Part shown: positions 22,226-35,721 of the stretch, one piece after another
Layout: every line of letters starts with the position of its first letter
Position numbering within the stretch: the first letter of the stretch is position 1
DNA from: Luscinia megarhynchos
Lineage: Eukaryota > Chordata > Aves > Passeriformes > Turdidae
DNA: 64,000 bases
Assembly: GCA_034336665.1 (NCBI GenBank)
Contig: JAPFBE010000002.1
Coordinates: 32,715,406-32,779,405, forward strand
Direction of reading: 5' to 3'
The notes under the pieces: model-generated
Seen by the model: only the letters and a program-made list of their open reading frames with translations
Database searches by the model: none
What the model was told of the DNA's origin: nothing
Position numbers and translations under genes: made by a program

Positions 22226-25200
22226 ATACAGACAGATTGGAATGGATTCATTCTGCTGCTCATAAAACAAGTTGTTTCTACCAGGTTTTGTTTTCTTCAG
22301 ACCGAAAATTAATTCAAACTCATTATGTAAGATTTGTATTCGCTGTTACCCTTTGAGCATGTTGCCTCTGCATAAATGTTCTATTTAATCACTGTTCACC
22401 TCTCTACAGTTAAAATGGAGCATGGAGCAGAGATCAGCTTGAACAATTTTACTCTCCATTGTTCAACTCAAATTATCAATATGTGACTTTCCCAGAATTA
22501 TTATTGTTTTCCAGATTTTGAGAATAAAAGTAACTTCTGTAAACTGAAAAGAATTTATAAGAAAATGAAAATAGCTCCAATTGTTTCCAGTGAAAGAATA
22601 CACAGTAGTTATTCCTGGTAAATTGCAATCTTGTGTATGGACATTTTATTTTCTGAGACTCCCTGAGGTGAGCTATATTTTTTTAAAGAATATCATATCA
22701 AATAGAGAACAACTTAATTAGCAGCAGGATTTATATTCTAAGAATACACAGAATGTACCTGAGGCAACAAAGGAGACAAATTTAATCAAATTGTTCTCTG
22801 CATCCAAATCTTGGTATCTGCCACAAAAGAAAAACTGCAGTTCAGTGGGATAAAAGACACAGGAACAGGTCTAAAAGGGCATATTTTTCGGGGAGATTCC
22901 TAAGAGAACAAAGCTTATTCAATTCCACTTTGTAGTTGTCCCATCTACATATCTTCTATTAGAAGCTTTGATTCTGTTGGCCAGCTTCAGACAGGCTCAA
23001 AAGGGGTGAATATTAAGATGATTGTGTTACTCAAATTCACAGGAGTGTGAGCAGCCACACCTGATCACAGCAGCCTACTTGGGAAGGGAAAGTGCAGAAT
23101 CCAGCTTCCACACACACTCAGTTTATCAACCACTGACAAGATGCTGATTGAAATCCTGCTATCACCTTTTCAGATTTTTATAAGGACTTCCTTATTATTT
23201 CAGTATTTTACACTTCTCAAGACATTTTACAAACATTATATTCTGCATTCAAATATTTGAGAGCCCTTTCTTAGCTGCTGTAAATCAACTAATTCAACAG
23301 TGGCATTCTGATATGCACCAACAGAGTGAGAATTCCCACAAAAAATAAATGCTGCAGCTAAGGAGAAAAGAATTACCCAATGCATTAAACAGTCTACCTG
23401 ATATAATTCTTCCTTCTATACAGGGGTATATTAAATGTTTTCATAATGAAGTAATAAGTCATCTAGATTTCATCCCCAAAAGCCCATGTATAGACAGAGT
23501 ATTTACAGAGTAAACTGGAGTCATTCCCTGCATGTGAAATCACTGGAAGGAAACTGGTTTAGTGTCAGACATGGTTAAGCACAAGGATTAAGATTATTGC
23601 TGTATATCTCTGGTAGATATTGTGCAGCATTCACTAAATGCATAGCAAGAGGGGACATATTTAGTCTTAAAATCAAAAAGCTCTTTAAAAGCATGACCAA
23701 GGGATTACTACAGAGGTTTCAGTAGCTCTCAGGCTGCCCAAACCTGTACCAATCAAAACAGACAACAGTCCAAGCCAGAGGGCAGACCCAGTAGACAACA
23801 CTTCAAAATTTGGTGTTATTAAAATAGTTAGTGGTACATTGAAGGAATTAGCTACAGACTCATAATAAAGAGGCTTCCACACACTAGACAGAGCTTGTTT
23901 TCCTCTACATAAGTGCATTGGCCTCACTAATATTCACCCCAGACTGCTGGCATGAATCCCACAGGTGGCCAGGAGCAGAGCTGAAAAAGCCTTGGCCACC
24001 CAGCAGAGTGGTGGCAGCAGAGACGAACCAGAGAAGAGACGGATGGCAGAGACAGCAGCAGCTGTAGAACCACATGGCATTTTGTGCTAGGTGGGCAATT
24101 GGGGCACAGTGGACACACAAAGTATTTAAGCCCCATAAACAGCTGCCAATTTTCTCTCATTTTATCCTGACACTTCTTCCTCACAAGGTCCACTTACCTC
24201 CCCCCACCCTCCCTCTTCCCCTCTCCAGCACCTCTGTGCAATCAGCTTATTCTTCATTTTTCTCTTCTCCCTAAAGCCCTGTACTGCTCTCCACTCTCCT
24301 ACACAGCTGAAGAAGTCAGACTCTCTTAATGCAATTTTCTTTAATTTAATCTTATTATGCTTTTTTCCTGGATCCTTTTCATTGTAGAAACTCCTTTTCT
24401 CTTCTGTCCCTTTCCTTCTCCACAGAAACTACTTTCAGTTTAAGCTTATCTGGAGACACTTTACCTCAACCTGAAGCCAGCCAAAGCTCTGGAAACTGTT
24501 GCCTGCCTCTGAAGGGGGGTGAAAAGAGATGCTTCCATCTGCACCACACAGCTCCTTTTCCAAACCAACTCCTCTGCAGCTCTGGTTGCTGCATCCAGAG
24601 GCGTTATCTCACATTTAATTGCCGTGAATGGGTTTCTTTTCCAGGGATTTGTCCAACTGATCTTCAAACTCAAGATTTCACATACAAAAATCTTTCAGGA
24701 AAAAATTCTGCAATTAAACCAGGAGTTACAAATATTGTTCCCTTTGCTCTCTTTCAACCTGCAACAACATGATTTATTAGATGATGTTCAACTGCTGTCA
24801 GAACAGAGTGGCAACTCTCACCTGATAGTTTAGACCTTTGTCAAATCCCTCTTCATTTATCTTTTGTCACAGGTGAAAAGTCCTTGTATCCTACGTAGTC
24901 TTATGTTGAAACTATACAGTTTACATAGAAACTACACAAGGTATTAGTTTTGGTGTCTCCAAACCTGACCATATTTGAATAGACAGCTTAGATTCTTAAA
25001 TTCATCTGAATTGAGGCATGCACATAATGACTAAGAACTATGTAAAATTATGTGGGGTGGGGGAAGACATCTACTCTAGGCTGCACTGCTGAAAGCTTTT
25101 TTTAAATGTATGTTGGATTCAAATTAAGAAATACAATAACCAAACCAGAAATTTAAAATATTTTATGAACATTCAGCATACAAAAGTTTGATTAAACACA

Positions 25201-26895
25201 GAAGGTTTGATACATGGGACTGGCAAACCATGATTTTTTTCCAAAGGACTACTCATTGTGCAACATATGAAGTAGCTGGAGAGAGAAGCAGCCTCTAGGA
25301 AAGATCAAGTCCTTCTGGTATGGCAAAACAAATACTTCTGACAGTGAAAGCCAAGCTCTGCAATCCCCTCTCTCCCATTTGGCACAGTGTTAATATAAAC
25401 ACAAGAAAAGGAAAGTCTTAGATGCTCATTCTGATTGCGAGTCTAAATGGAAGCAATACCCCAGCAAATGGTACAGGAGAGAAACAGGTATAGTACTCTT
25501 ATCTCTAGTAACTTTCAGGGAGAAGAGGGGTGGAAGCTTTTGGAGTGCAGAGCCCCAAACATACAAGCAACACTCAAACCTTGATTGAAATAATTCTGAC
25601 TCTAATCTGCAAGAAGGGATAACCTTGTGAACAAACACAGTTATGTTTAGAAGTTCTTCAACTAAACATAAGAGTTCTGTATAATTGCAATGCCTAGGGT
25701 GCAGCCTGTTTCACTTGCAATTCCAATTCTTCTTGAAAAGCACAAATTTTACTCTTCAACTGATGGTAACACAGACTCCCTGCATTTACCCTGAATGCAC
25801 AGAAGAGCCAAATAATCTTCTGGGTCGCACGTCTTTGTTCTGTTAGGAGTCTTATTCCTATTCATTCTTTCCCATGCAGTTAGTGAACACAAACTTGTTT
25901 GCCAGGGTGATTGCTGATTCTATGTTACTGAATAAAGATTTTGCTCTACCAACTCTAGCCTTTAGAAAACATTATTAATGGTAAATTGACAGCTGAACCA
26001 AAGCTGGATAACACAAGGAATGGTGTTACCTGAACTCAAGTACTGGTTTGCACAAATCAAAGAACTCCCAAACTGGATGATGCCTGGAGCTATTTTCAAG
26101 TGTCTTTTATATCCATGCTGAGTATATTCTATTTTCAGCTGACATCTTAAAGTTGAAGGGAGGGGGGAAAAAGCCCAACCTGAAACAGCCATTTCAGGCT
26201 AGCTGGAGAAAAACCTGTCAGTGTCCCAGTTCCATTTCCAAGAGCACTTAGGAAAAAAGAACCTCTTCTGCATGCTAAAACAATTAGGAGCTCATGCATC
26301 TGAGCTGGATATGCAAAGTTAAGGCCCTGAGAGAACTCTAAGAAGGAAATAACAATTTAACCTCTGGAAGGATTTAACATTTTTCTATTGGTACAGCTGC
26401 ACAGCACAAATCAAACGTGGGTTTCCCAAGCACAGTTTTGACAGACAGAAAAACAACTACCTTGCTCAGACGTCTATTACTGATTGTAAGTAAAGTGTTC
26501 TGAGCGTTATCCGTATGAAACAAAACAAAATTACCTTTAAAGCTACTCTGTGCCTCAGGAAAGGTTTTCCCGTCATGGTAGCACCACCTCCAAACCAGAG
26601 ACTGTCGAGCTGTTTCTGTTGCATTGGGAAATAAGAGTGATGCAAGAGCGCACCCTCCCTGTCACCGGAGCAAATTGAATGTAGCAAATCACATTTTCCT
26701 GATTAGCAGCATCAAAAAACTTGTAATACTCTGTAAGGAGATAAATTTAAAAAAAAATAAATCCTATGCTTGAGTCAATTTAAATTCTCATTGCTAGATG
26801 AGCAACATTCAGTTCCAGGACTCCACAGAGACTTTTACTTAAACACAAAGTAATAATACTAAAAAAATCCAAACTCTCTGCAAAATGCTCATAAT

Positions 26896-26916
26896 AAAAA
26901 AAAAAAAAAAAAAAAA
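26896..26916 (+). repeat. A homopolymer, 21 bases
   Basis: Uninterrupted run of A on the plus strand. It is followed directly by GG and a T6 run. Confidence 0.95.
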
Positions 26917-29249
26917 GGTTTTTTCGCCTCCAGATTCAATAGTCACCTAGAAAGACACAAGAACAAACTAATTGTGAAGTAACTACCGACAGCAATCTGC
27001 TCAAACAATGCTGGAAAATTAATTCATGTTCACCACAATCCTTTTCATAAAACATCTTTAGAAAGATCCTGCTGAGCCTCTTTTTACCTCCTGCATCAAA
27101 AGGGCCTCTGAAATTTAAATGCATAATGAATGAACAGTGCATTTTGCCTTGGTGATTTAAATAGGATTCATGCTCAGAGTATTTCAGTCCTCACAATCAG
27201 ATGCCTCCCTGCCTCTCCTCCCCCACGGTCCTGTCTCCTCTCAGGAGTTCACCAGAGCCAGAAAGCACAGAAAGGTTTTTATTCCTGCAGAACATAAAGG
27301 CTGTAGGGAAAATGATAAGGAAGCTGTGAGGTAGATGAGCAGGTGGGTCATTTTGAGAAGTATTTATAAACCTTTCCTATCTTTAGTTTGACTGCCATGA
27401 CTGTTTCCAGCCTCAGACACTCCAGGCAGCATCCTGAATCTTGAGGTCTGCCCAGGCATTTCCAAGTCTTCCAATTAAATAGCTGTCTTAGCACTGTCCT
27501 GCAGAATGCTGCTGTGCTCTTGGATGGCTCAGCATTTCCATAATGTTTGATGAAGACACATTGATAACCCATCTGGCTGCTCTGAGCCCACTGGAGACAT
27601 TGGTGGTAAGAACCACCAAAAATTCTGTTTACTAAAGCTATAAAACCATGCTATAAAATCTAAGGGCACATTGATGACAGATTTTTCTTTAAGATTCTTT
27701 TTTTTTTAAGCATCAAATTCAGAACTGCAGGGAATGTACAGAGGGGGAAAAAAAACCCTCAACCATGTCCTACATAAATCTGAGAATGTTGAAGACTAAG
27801 TAACAAGTAAAGTCAGCCTAACAGAGTTATTGTCCCCTTTGGGACAGTATAAACTATGTTAGGATTGTAGATTCCAAGTGAAAGCAAATACATTAAAACA
27901 GTGGAGATGAAAATTCTTTCACATCACTAAGACCAGACTGTACAAGTAGATGGGAGTGACAGCAACATTTATTCCATTTAGACACAGCAGTCCTGGGGTA
28001 GATCTCTTCCTCCCCATGGGAGGGCTTTTATCACTGATAAAGAATTAGCCATTTTCAAGCCATTGCAGACAGCCAGGTGCCACACTGAGAATTTAGTTTT
28101 CATGCCTACAGGATTACACTCCTCAAAATGCTAGATTCCCCCCCACACACCTCTGCTCTTCTTTACTTTTGAGTTTGGGCTACCTGTGCCAGTAGGCCAA
28201 TGATCAGGATGGGAAGAAAGAGCTCTAAGGGACCAAGCTAGGTCAAATTGTGTCATGAAATTCAATCCAATTTTATCCACTAAAGTGGTCAGGGAGTGAT
28301 TTAAAATGTTACATTCATTTTTATTCCTGATACCACAAAAGCATCTAACAGGAAACCCAAAATAAAACCACATGTGTTTCTCCACCAAAACTGAGAAAGG
28401 AAGGCTGACTACCTCAGTCATATCACAATCCCTAGACAGAATACATCCAGTCTGATCTTCTACTTGCCACCCAGAGATCTGAAGTGACAGCCAGCTAGCA
28501 CGTTCAGCTTCCCCAGGAGGTAAGTCACTCCTACACCAAAGCCAAAGATCAAAAGTTTGTCAATACAAGAACAGTGCAAACGGGTGCAAAAAGCTGGGTG
28601 ATGGTATCTGTCATCCCTAGTACTTCACAGCATTTTAACATGGCATCATAAAAGCTAGCTTGTGCTTTGATGAATCTCCAGCTGAAGTAGATTCTCAGGC
28701 ACCAGAAAATTCTTTAAATCTGTGTCTGTAGCTGCTGCCATGACTGAATAAACAAACAAGAGGATTATGCTTATTTTCATTTTTTGTCTTTTTTTCTCCC
28801 CGAAATGAGGAAAGCCACAGGCAATTTTAACCAGTAAAACTCTGGACTTGCAATAAAAGGAAATCACTAATGCTAATTGAAACATTTCATCTGTTTGGTT
28901 CACTTATCAACTCTGTGAGACAAGCTGGTGAATTTAATCATACTGTTAACAAATATGCCCAGGTGTCTCTCCTCTTTTTAATTTCTAACCCATCAGCTTT
29001 CACTGTTTGAAAGTAGCTATAAATTCTCATTTTCCAGCCCTGTGCTTTATATTTCATCCCATGTCTATTTACTCAGTAATACAAAACTCCAACACTGTGT
29101 ACAGGTCACGTTTCCCATATTTGTCACATTAGGACACTCAGCCCACGCGTGGCAGCTCTTGTGCCACAATCATTAGCAAACACAGATAAAACAATCTGTT
29201 TCCAAAGTTAATCTTCAACTGCACCACCTTGGCCCAAAAATGTGCATTT

Positions 29250-29266
29250 AGCGCCATCTATTGACG
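29250..29266 (-). promoter_or_regulatory. candidate CTCF-binding motif
   Basis: The plus strand reads 'agcgccatctattgacg'. Against the reverse complement of the vertebrate CTCF core (SYGCCMYCTRSTGG) it matches 12 of 14 positions, with differences only near the end. The motif contains CpG in an otherwise CpG-poor area and sits about 4 kb beyond the likely TENT4A poly(A) site, where an insulator or loop anchor would be plausible. Motif match alone does not show binding. Confidence 0.35.
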
Positions 29267-30368
29267 CTATTTGGTTTCAGAGAACCCTGGCTCAGTCACC
29301 ACACCTAGCACTCAGCCACACCACAGGCTTTACCAAACAATTTAAATATATAGATATTAATAGCAGCAATACTGGGTTCGGCATTCAAAAAATTTTCCTC
29401 TGTTTCTAATTAGCTCTATTCTGTCATGTGACAGAAATAAAAATGGAATACTGGTATGAGTTTTCTAGATTAGACTTTTGGCATGTCTTTGCCTTATTAG
29501 TATCTTAGTATCTAGAGCTGTGCTCAGTACATCATACTACTAGTAGTAGCAGTAACAATAGTAGGGAGTGATTAAGTCCTTATTAATAGATCTGCGGCTT
29601 GACATGTCACAATTCTCATTCTGCTGGAATGGCTACTTTATATTTCAAGTTAAGATCATTAAACTCTTGGATTCTGCTTCCTTATTCTTGGTGGAAATTT
29701 TCTACATATCCACTCTTGATAAACATTGGTCAGTGTCAGACTTCTATAATGCATTGTAAGGAACAACTCTGATCTAGACAGACACAACTTTTAGTTGTTT
29801 AGGTAAAACTTAGGCTAATAGCAGCTTCCAAATCTTACCTCTAAAAAAGCCTTTTCATGATGTTTTCAGCTCCATCAGTACTGTTTTACAATTTTTCAGA
29901 GAGTGTAAGTGTAAATAATCTACCTACTCCTGAATTGAAGAATAAAGACAAGCAAATTTTAATTATCAAAAGTTTCCATGATGAATCTATACAACTCACT
30001 GGAAAAAAAGGTGAAGGACTTGGGAATTTGGATTATTTTGCTTGTGTCTACATGAACCACTTCTCCCACACACCCTCATTGTGTTACCATTGCAAATGCA
30101 AGCTGATGGAACTCAAAAAAATTTGTTACCAACAGTAATCACCATCATACAGAGAAGATAAAAAAATTGTATTTCGTGATCAGTAATTTATGATTGAAGA
30201 CTATTCATTTCCAGGGATTATCAACTTCACAAATCACTAGGTTTTTACTTGTTTCAGTCTATTGGTCTGATATATTTTCTCAAATGAAGCACAAAGCAAA
30301 AAACCAAACAATACCTACCTGACTTATGTCCCCGTTAAAAACTTCATAAACCCAGCAGAGATTAAGTA

Positions 30369-30373
<5 letters not shown>

Positions 30374-30402
<29 letters not shown>
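30374..30402 (+). repeat. A homopolymer, 29 bases
   Basis: Uninterrupted run of A on the plus strand. It lies about 20 bases before the tail end of a CR1 relic of opposite orientation. CR1 does not end in poly(A), so the run is not explained by that element. Confidence 0.95.
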
Positions 30403-30405
<3 letters not shown>

Positions 30406-30419
30406 GGTTTTTTTGTGGT

Positions 30420-30620
30420 ATCATAGAAAAATTTAACAAGGAAAAGCCCTACAGAGGTGAAGTGGTCCAGCAGGATTGACTGGGGCTTTGCCCAGCCAAG
30501 GTTTATGCCTTCAAAGGACAGAAATCTTACTACCACATTAGAGCACTTGTATCCCAGTGGTCAACCACTCATAATTCCTAATGCTCACACCCACACAACA
30601 CATTTTCCATAACTTTCCAT
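30420..30620 (-). mobile_element. CR1-like LINE 3'-end fragment, degenerate
   Basis: The plus strand begins 'tatcatagaaaaatttaaca', then 'aggaaaagccctacagaggt' and 'gaagtggtccagcagg'. This follows the reverse-complemented CR1 terminus (atcatagaat, ggaaaagac, gtccaac). Further on, 'cccagtggtcaaccactca' resembles the 'ttccagtg..tgaccaccct' phrase of CR1. The middle is poorly matched, so the extent is approximate. Confidence 0.5.
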
Positions 30621-33499
30621 TCCCTGATGACTAGTTTTTAACAAAGGAATGGGAGGAAAACAGCAAATCCTTTTGTTCAACCACCGTATCAGGAACAGGT
30701 CAGAAAACTCTTGCACAAACCTGGTCTGTTACCCCCTAATCTGAGGGGCAAACACACCTGCTGGGCTGCCTTGCCTCATTCCAGGGCCCTTGTGAGGACA
30801 GAACAAATCCTGCACTTGCAGCTGGGAAGCTCAACACTGCTCTGCTCATCTACAGAAGACAGCATACACATGTATGAATGACTGATAGAATTATCTTATT
30901 TTCTGTTCTTAAGTCTCCTAGAAATTTCCTCAAGAGAACAGGGATGATTTGTTTATCTCACCCAGAATTACACAGTAAGTGATACCCAAGTGACTCTTAT
31001 GTCCTGGACATGCAAGCCTTAACAAGGGCTCCTGAAATTAGCCAGATGTGCCTAGTGGCAATCCTGAAAGATGTAGCCCAACTGAAGATTCAGCTTTACT
31101 TCTCTGGAAAGGAGGAGCATGAAGCAAGGAATTTTCTTACAAAGATTTTCTCAACTGAACACCCATTGATGATCAGTGCCAAAGTTTTCACTAATAAAAA
31201 GTGGCAACTTTAGCACAGAGGTTATGGACTTCCAATTTAAACATTGCTTTCATTCTCTCACACAGAAAATACTGTAATAGGAGCTCCTAAATCCTGTTTG
31301 GTTTAGGTCTGAATATGAGTCAGTGAAGCATTTATCTGGAAGTCATGTTTCAGCAAATCCATAAATCTACCTACTGCTCAACTCTCCTAAGTTACTGAAG
31401 CAGGAAGCAGCTTTGCTGTTGATGAAGAACACCTCACAGTTTGGTGGATAAGGGGAAAAATAGCTGGTGTTGGATGAGATGCCCTTGGTCTTTCCTGACC
31501 TCACACACAGGCATGCATATCATCAGTATGCACTGCACATGGGCCACTCAATTTCCTTTTTATACTCAGGCAACATTCTGTCAAATAGAAAAGGATTCTA
31601 AAAAAGGCAAATGCTTGGAGAATCCTTAATTGATTTGGAACCTAAAGGCTACTGTGCCATAGGCTGCTCTAAAACAAAACTTATGCTGTAACACAACACA
31701 GAACTGTGAGCAGAGCTTTAGACAGGAACTATCAATTAAGGTTCTGGGCCATCCTCTGGTATTTTTCTTCACACATTTTCCCAATATCCCAAGATGCTTC
31801 TTTTCAGGCTTCTCTTCTAAGGCTACTTTCCAAAATCCTTTTTTTGGCACATCTGCTTTCCACAACGCTTCAAGCCCCAGCTGAAACTGTAAATGCAGAA
31901 GAGCAGCCACCTAATCAATGGCTCTGTCACATCTTACAATTGAAAAATTCAGGTCATAACTTTGGTTAAGTCTAGATATTATTAAATTTATAACCAAACC
32001 ATACTGGCAGTAGTCAGCAAGCAGGCAGCTTCTTGCCCTTGAGAGCACAGAAGTTGACACATCTACCTCCCTACACGTATACACCAAGTGATCAGTTGCC
32101 TGTTAGCTCACAATTTAGGCTTTTCCTTTTACCCACAAATGATGAAGAGCTCAGGTTCCTTGAAGGTGTGCTGTATTCTAATGCTACTCTATTGCTCTGC
32201 CCACTCAAGAGGCTACTCCCATGAAAGAAACAGCATTGAACCAGGAGCACAGTACCAGCAGTCACATTTCTCTTCTTACCCTGCCTCAGTGCACAGGGAC
32301 AGAGTTACAATGCAACACCAGCATTGACATCTCTTGTAAACAGAAACAGATCACAGCTGAGCTTTTTCTGTGATGGACTCTCTGGGTCCCATCCCTCCAT
32401 TCAATTCCTCTTCATGTCTCTTCCTTCCACTCCTTAAGTCCATGACTAATTTTGCCTATGAACAGTGTACAAAACAGTCATTAGGGCTGGGATCAAGGGG
32501 ATATCTCAGACTTTTTTCAGAGAAAAAGGGTTCAAGGGAGAATCCTCATGCACTAAATGCAGACTACTAATAAGGATAGATAGTTGAGCAGAATCTGTGA
32601 GAAGAATAAAGCAAAACCATCATCTGGGAAGAAAGAGGGAAAAGGTGGAGTCTAGGACAATAGAAGTTACAAAACCAATGCTGCTTCACTTCATCCTTGT
32701 GCCTGCAGAGATTATAAATCCCTCTGTCAGCCATGTCCCACTGGCTGACTTGACAGAAAAAGTAATTATTATCCCTACTACTACTCAGTGGTTATTATTT
32801 CCTCTTCCCTTTACTTCTCTGCTTTTCTCCAGCAGATACTCATTAAGATTGACCAAGTATCACAGACCTCTGATTGTCAATCCCTAGACCCTGCATGGCT
32901 GTCAAAAACACTCCAGTTCCCTTTCCTGGCTTTTACAGATATATATACACACACACATATATATATGCATATACATATATACACTAGTTCCTTCCAAAGA
33001 TAATTTTTTAAAAAAAATTAATTAGAGTCAGCTGCTGACAACTTCAGAGTCCTTTCAGAGGGTCAACAGAACTCAACAAAAAAAGACAAGGTACATCCCA
33101 TCTCAGAGGAGGCTGAAACCTAGATGAAGATTTTGAAAGGAATTTAAAAAACTACAGGGAGAGGCTAGGAAAAAAAAAGTTGATTAAAAGTTAAGACATC
33201 CCAAAGAATCAGTCACTTGATTTGCTCTTGAGAATACTGTGGGCACTACCTCCCAGCTTCTCTGCTTTCTCATTATGGAGAGATCAAATCCACAACAGCA
33301 AAAGCAACACCCGTGCTCATTACTCCCTTTAGAAAAAGCATCACCACCATTTGAGAGCACCCATCCACCTTCCAAACTTATTCTGAAGGTGCTCATCTTG
33401 AACAATTTAAAGAGATGTTCAAAGTGTACATCAAAGAATGGGACAAGGTCGAGTGTCACTTCATCCCTTAAGTTTCCCATAAAAAAGTACAGAAGAGTG
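30621..33499. other. intergenic stretch, no gene recognised
   Basis: Short open frames only. The longest, on the minus strand at 33184-33585, overlaps the probable end of the TENT4A 3'UTR and has no recognisable domain. An alternating TA/CA microsatellite lies at 32938-32984. Confidence 0.5.
32938..32984. repeat. TA/CA/TG dinucleotide microsatellite
   Basis: Alternating purine-pyrimidine tract of mixed (TA)n, (CA)n and (TG) steps, for example 'atatatacacacacacatat'. Such tracts are length-variable between individuals. Confidence 0.9.
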
Positions 33500-33513
33500 A
33501 CTGGTCTCCAAAG

Positions 33514-33519
33514 TTTATT
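33514..33519 (-). terminator. TENT4A: probable TENT4A polyadenylation signal AATAAA
   Basis: On the minus strand the context is 'gatttttAATAAActttgg', followed about 25-35 bases later by a T-rich stretch (ctttttta), as expected for a vertebrate poly(A) site. It lies about 2.0 kb beyond the TENT4A stop codon. A second AATAAA on the same strand at 33865-33870 has a weaker downstream element and could serve a shorter isoform. RNA 3'-end data would decide between them. Confidence 0.5.
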
Positions 33520-35067
33520 AAAAATCAAAGAATAGAAAACTTTACATAAAAATATGTCAATTTTAGCTTCCACATAGTTGTCCACACAAAAAATTTAAAC
33601 ATTTTTTTAAACCTGTAGCACATAACCACAGTGATAGCCAGGCCAATTAATTTGGTTCACCATGACTGAAGTGTTACATGATACCACTTTTCAAATGAGT
33701 TTTGCTTTAAAATGGACGCTAGTATAAGACACCAATTAAAGCCTCTGAAGGCTCTTTAATGTAGTTATGCTCAATATTGCTAGTGTGTGAAGACTAAGCA
33801 GTACAGGCTCATGTAACAGCCCTTAGATATTATTTATGAATCAGCTCACAATTTTTAGAACTTTTTTATTGTGATGAGTCTGGAGCATTAAGACAAACTT
33901 TCTGCAAACAGATATGCACTACTCTAGTTTGGAATGTTGCCCTCTCTCCCCTCAAGGACCTGTTTGTGTTTGACAGATTCAGTAATAACATGAACTACTT
34001 CTGCTTCAAAGGCATACAGCATATTAAAAAGCTTCATGCTTGACACCTCATTTCAATTTTCAGATACCAGTTTTAAAACCTTCTCTATCTGTACACAGTA
34101 TAGATGTCCTGTTAACAGGATTCTTCAGCTTTCTCTGCTAGTGGACTTACATAACTCACCTGTAGTTTTCTGTATAGCTTAAGAACTCTCACTTAAAAAA
34201 AGGGAAGTCAGAGGGCATGAGATGTGACCTATTCCCAGGACAACTGTGGTGCTTTAAAAACTCAGGGTTAGGCAGGATGTACATTTTTCAAAAAGTTAAA
34301 GACAGTGTTTGTCATGGCAATACACACTTGCATAGTATACCTGTATGCATCTGTAAATTAAGTGCCAGCCACTCATACTGTGTACAACACTGGGCTGTGC
34401 TCTCCTGCAACACATTAAAAGATACTTCTTGTAATGCTTAGAGCAGCTGAAGTACTTTTTATATATTTGCTCTTAACAGAACTAATGCATACTACTATAC
34501 AGATTCCTTAATGGAATCAACATATTTCCTTTCTCCACATTCCTTAAGCCGGGTACCTCTGTTTAATAGTGTTGTTTCAACCCAAACATTAACAGGTTAC
34601 GTTACTAAAATGCATCAAAGCATGTAGTTCACAGCTTTTTAATTTCACATCAGGACTTGAAGCAACCTTTTTCCCATTCCTCTCAAAAGTTTTACTTCTG
34701 GTACTACAGATGTTCGATTTGTTGTCTAGTTGAAGAAAATTAAAACTCATTGGTCAGAGCAAGACGACTGATAGAGGCCAGACAATGAGCTAAAAAACAC
34801 AGGGTCAAAATGCTTTGGAGCTTAGTAAATTCTTAAAACTGTAAGCCAAATCGCACTTTCATTGTGAATCAAGAAGCCTCAAATATTACCAAATGTCATG
34901 TTTATAACACTGCTCAGACAACCTGCCAAAACTATGACCCCAACTTAGATAATGCAACCTGGGAAAGGATCTGTAAATTAAAAAACCTCTTCCCCTTAAA
35001 TATAACTTACGTGATAATATGAAATTAAATTAAAAATTCCAAGTTATTGCACAAATCATACTTCCAA

Positions 35068-35075
35068 TATTTACA
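35068..35075 (-). promoter_or_regulatory. Pumilio response element candidate in the 3'UTR
   Basis: The minus strand reads TGTAAATA, which fits the UGUANAUA consensus of PUM1/PUM2. It lies about 470 bases beyond the TENT4A stop codon. An 8-base match can arise by chance, so conservation in other birds is the relevant test. Confidence 0.3.
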
Positions 35076-35541
35076 GAGAAAAAAAATTGAGCTTTAAAAA
35101 AAAAAGTAACCAGGAGAGCAGCAAATTTACTATTATGAATTCCCAACTTGATTTGCTGCAAAGAAAAAAAAAATAATTCCAAGGGGCTGAAGTTTCCTTC
35201 ACTTCTGAAATAAAAGAAAAGGAACAGATATAGCCACAGCAAAAAAGCTACAGCATTTGTAAATGTCCTTGCAGTTCTATTGTCAGAGCTGCTTCGGCAC
35301 TGAATGAACCATTGTGGGAAGGCAGAAAACAAACTTCCACATTTAATAAGGCTTCACAGATAAGCACAACTACTTCTTGAAGATGGACTGAACCACCACA
35401 CAAAGAAACATGCAAAGAAGTCAGCTGCAGATATTTGGCAACACCAATAAAACGATGTGCTGGACGCTGGTCTCCATCCCTCAAGTGGAGTGGCACTCAC
35501 TCAGTTTGTCTGAACAGGGAAGGTCATTCTGGCATCTGCCA

Positions 35542-35721
<180 letters not shown>

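Larger units (their letters stand above)
22226..30420. other. intergenic stretch, no gene recognised
   Basis: Mostly AT-rich unique-looking DNA. A small CpG-bearing block lies at about 26460-26720, and its minus strand contains an AAAG|GTAATT donor-like site. The part at 24450-24680 (minus strand) may be a decayed dispersed repeat, but I could not name it. A 21-base A run is at 26896-26916. A CTCF-like motif is at 29250-29266. None of the short open frames (up to about 105 codons) shows a domain. Confidence 0.5.
33500..35541 (-). other. TENT4A: TENT4A 3' untranslated region (probable extent)
   Basis: This segment follows the TENT4A stop codon on the minus strand and reaches the likely AATAAA at 33514. 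It is AU-rich with ATTTA words. It also holds a Pumilio-type element (TGTAAATA on the minus strand, 35068-35075), suggesting post-transcriptional control. No splice border was noticed in it, so it is read as one terminal exon with 35542-35721. The 3' end is inferred from the signal. Confidence 0.55.

Noticed and set aside
23963..23978. Second CTCF-like site (acaggtggccagg)
   Set aside because: Only about 11 of 14 positions match, with errors in the core.
24519..24833. Plus-strand open frame of 104 codons
   Set aside because: No domain, and the opposite strand looks more like a decayed dispersed repeat; neither could be identified.
33184..33585. Minus-strand open frame of 133 codons
   Set aside because: It overlaps the probable TENT4A poly(A) region, has no recognisable domain, and its composition (Phe/Cys/Leu-rich) fits translated AU-rich UTR.
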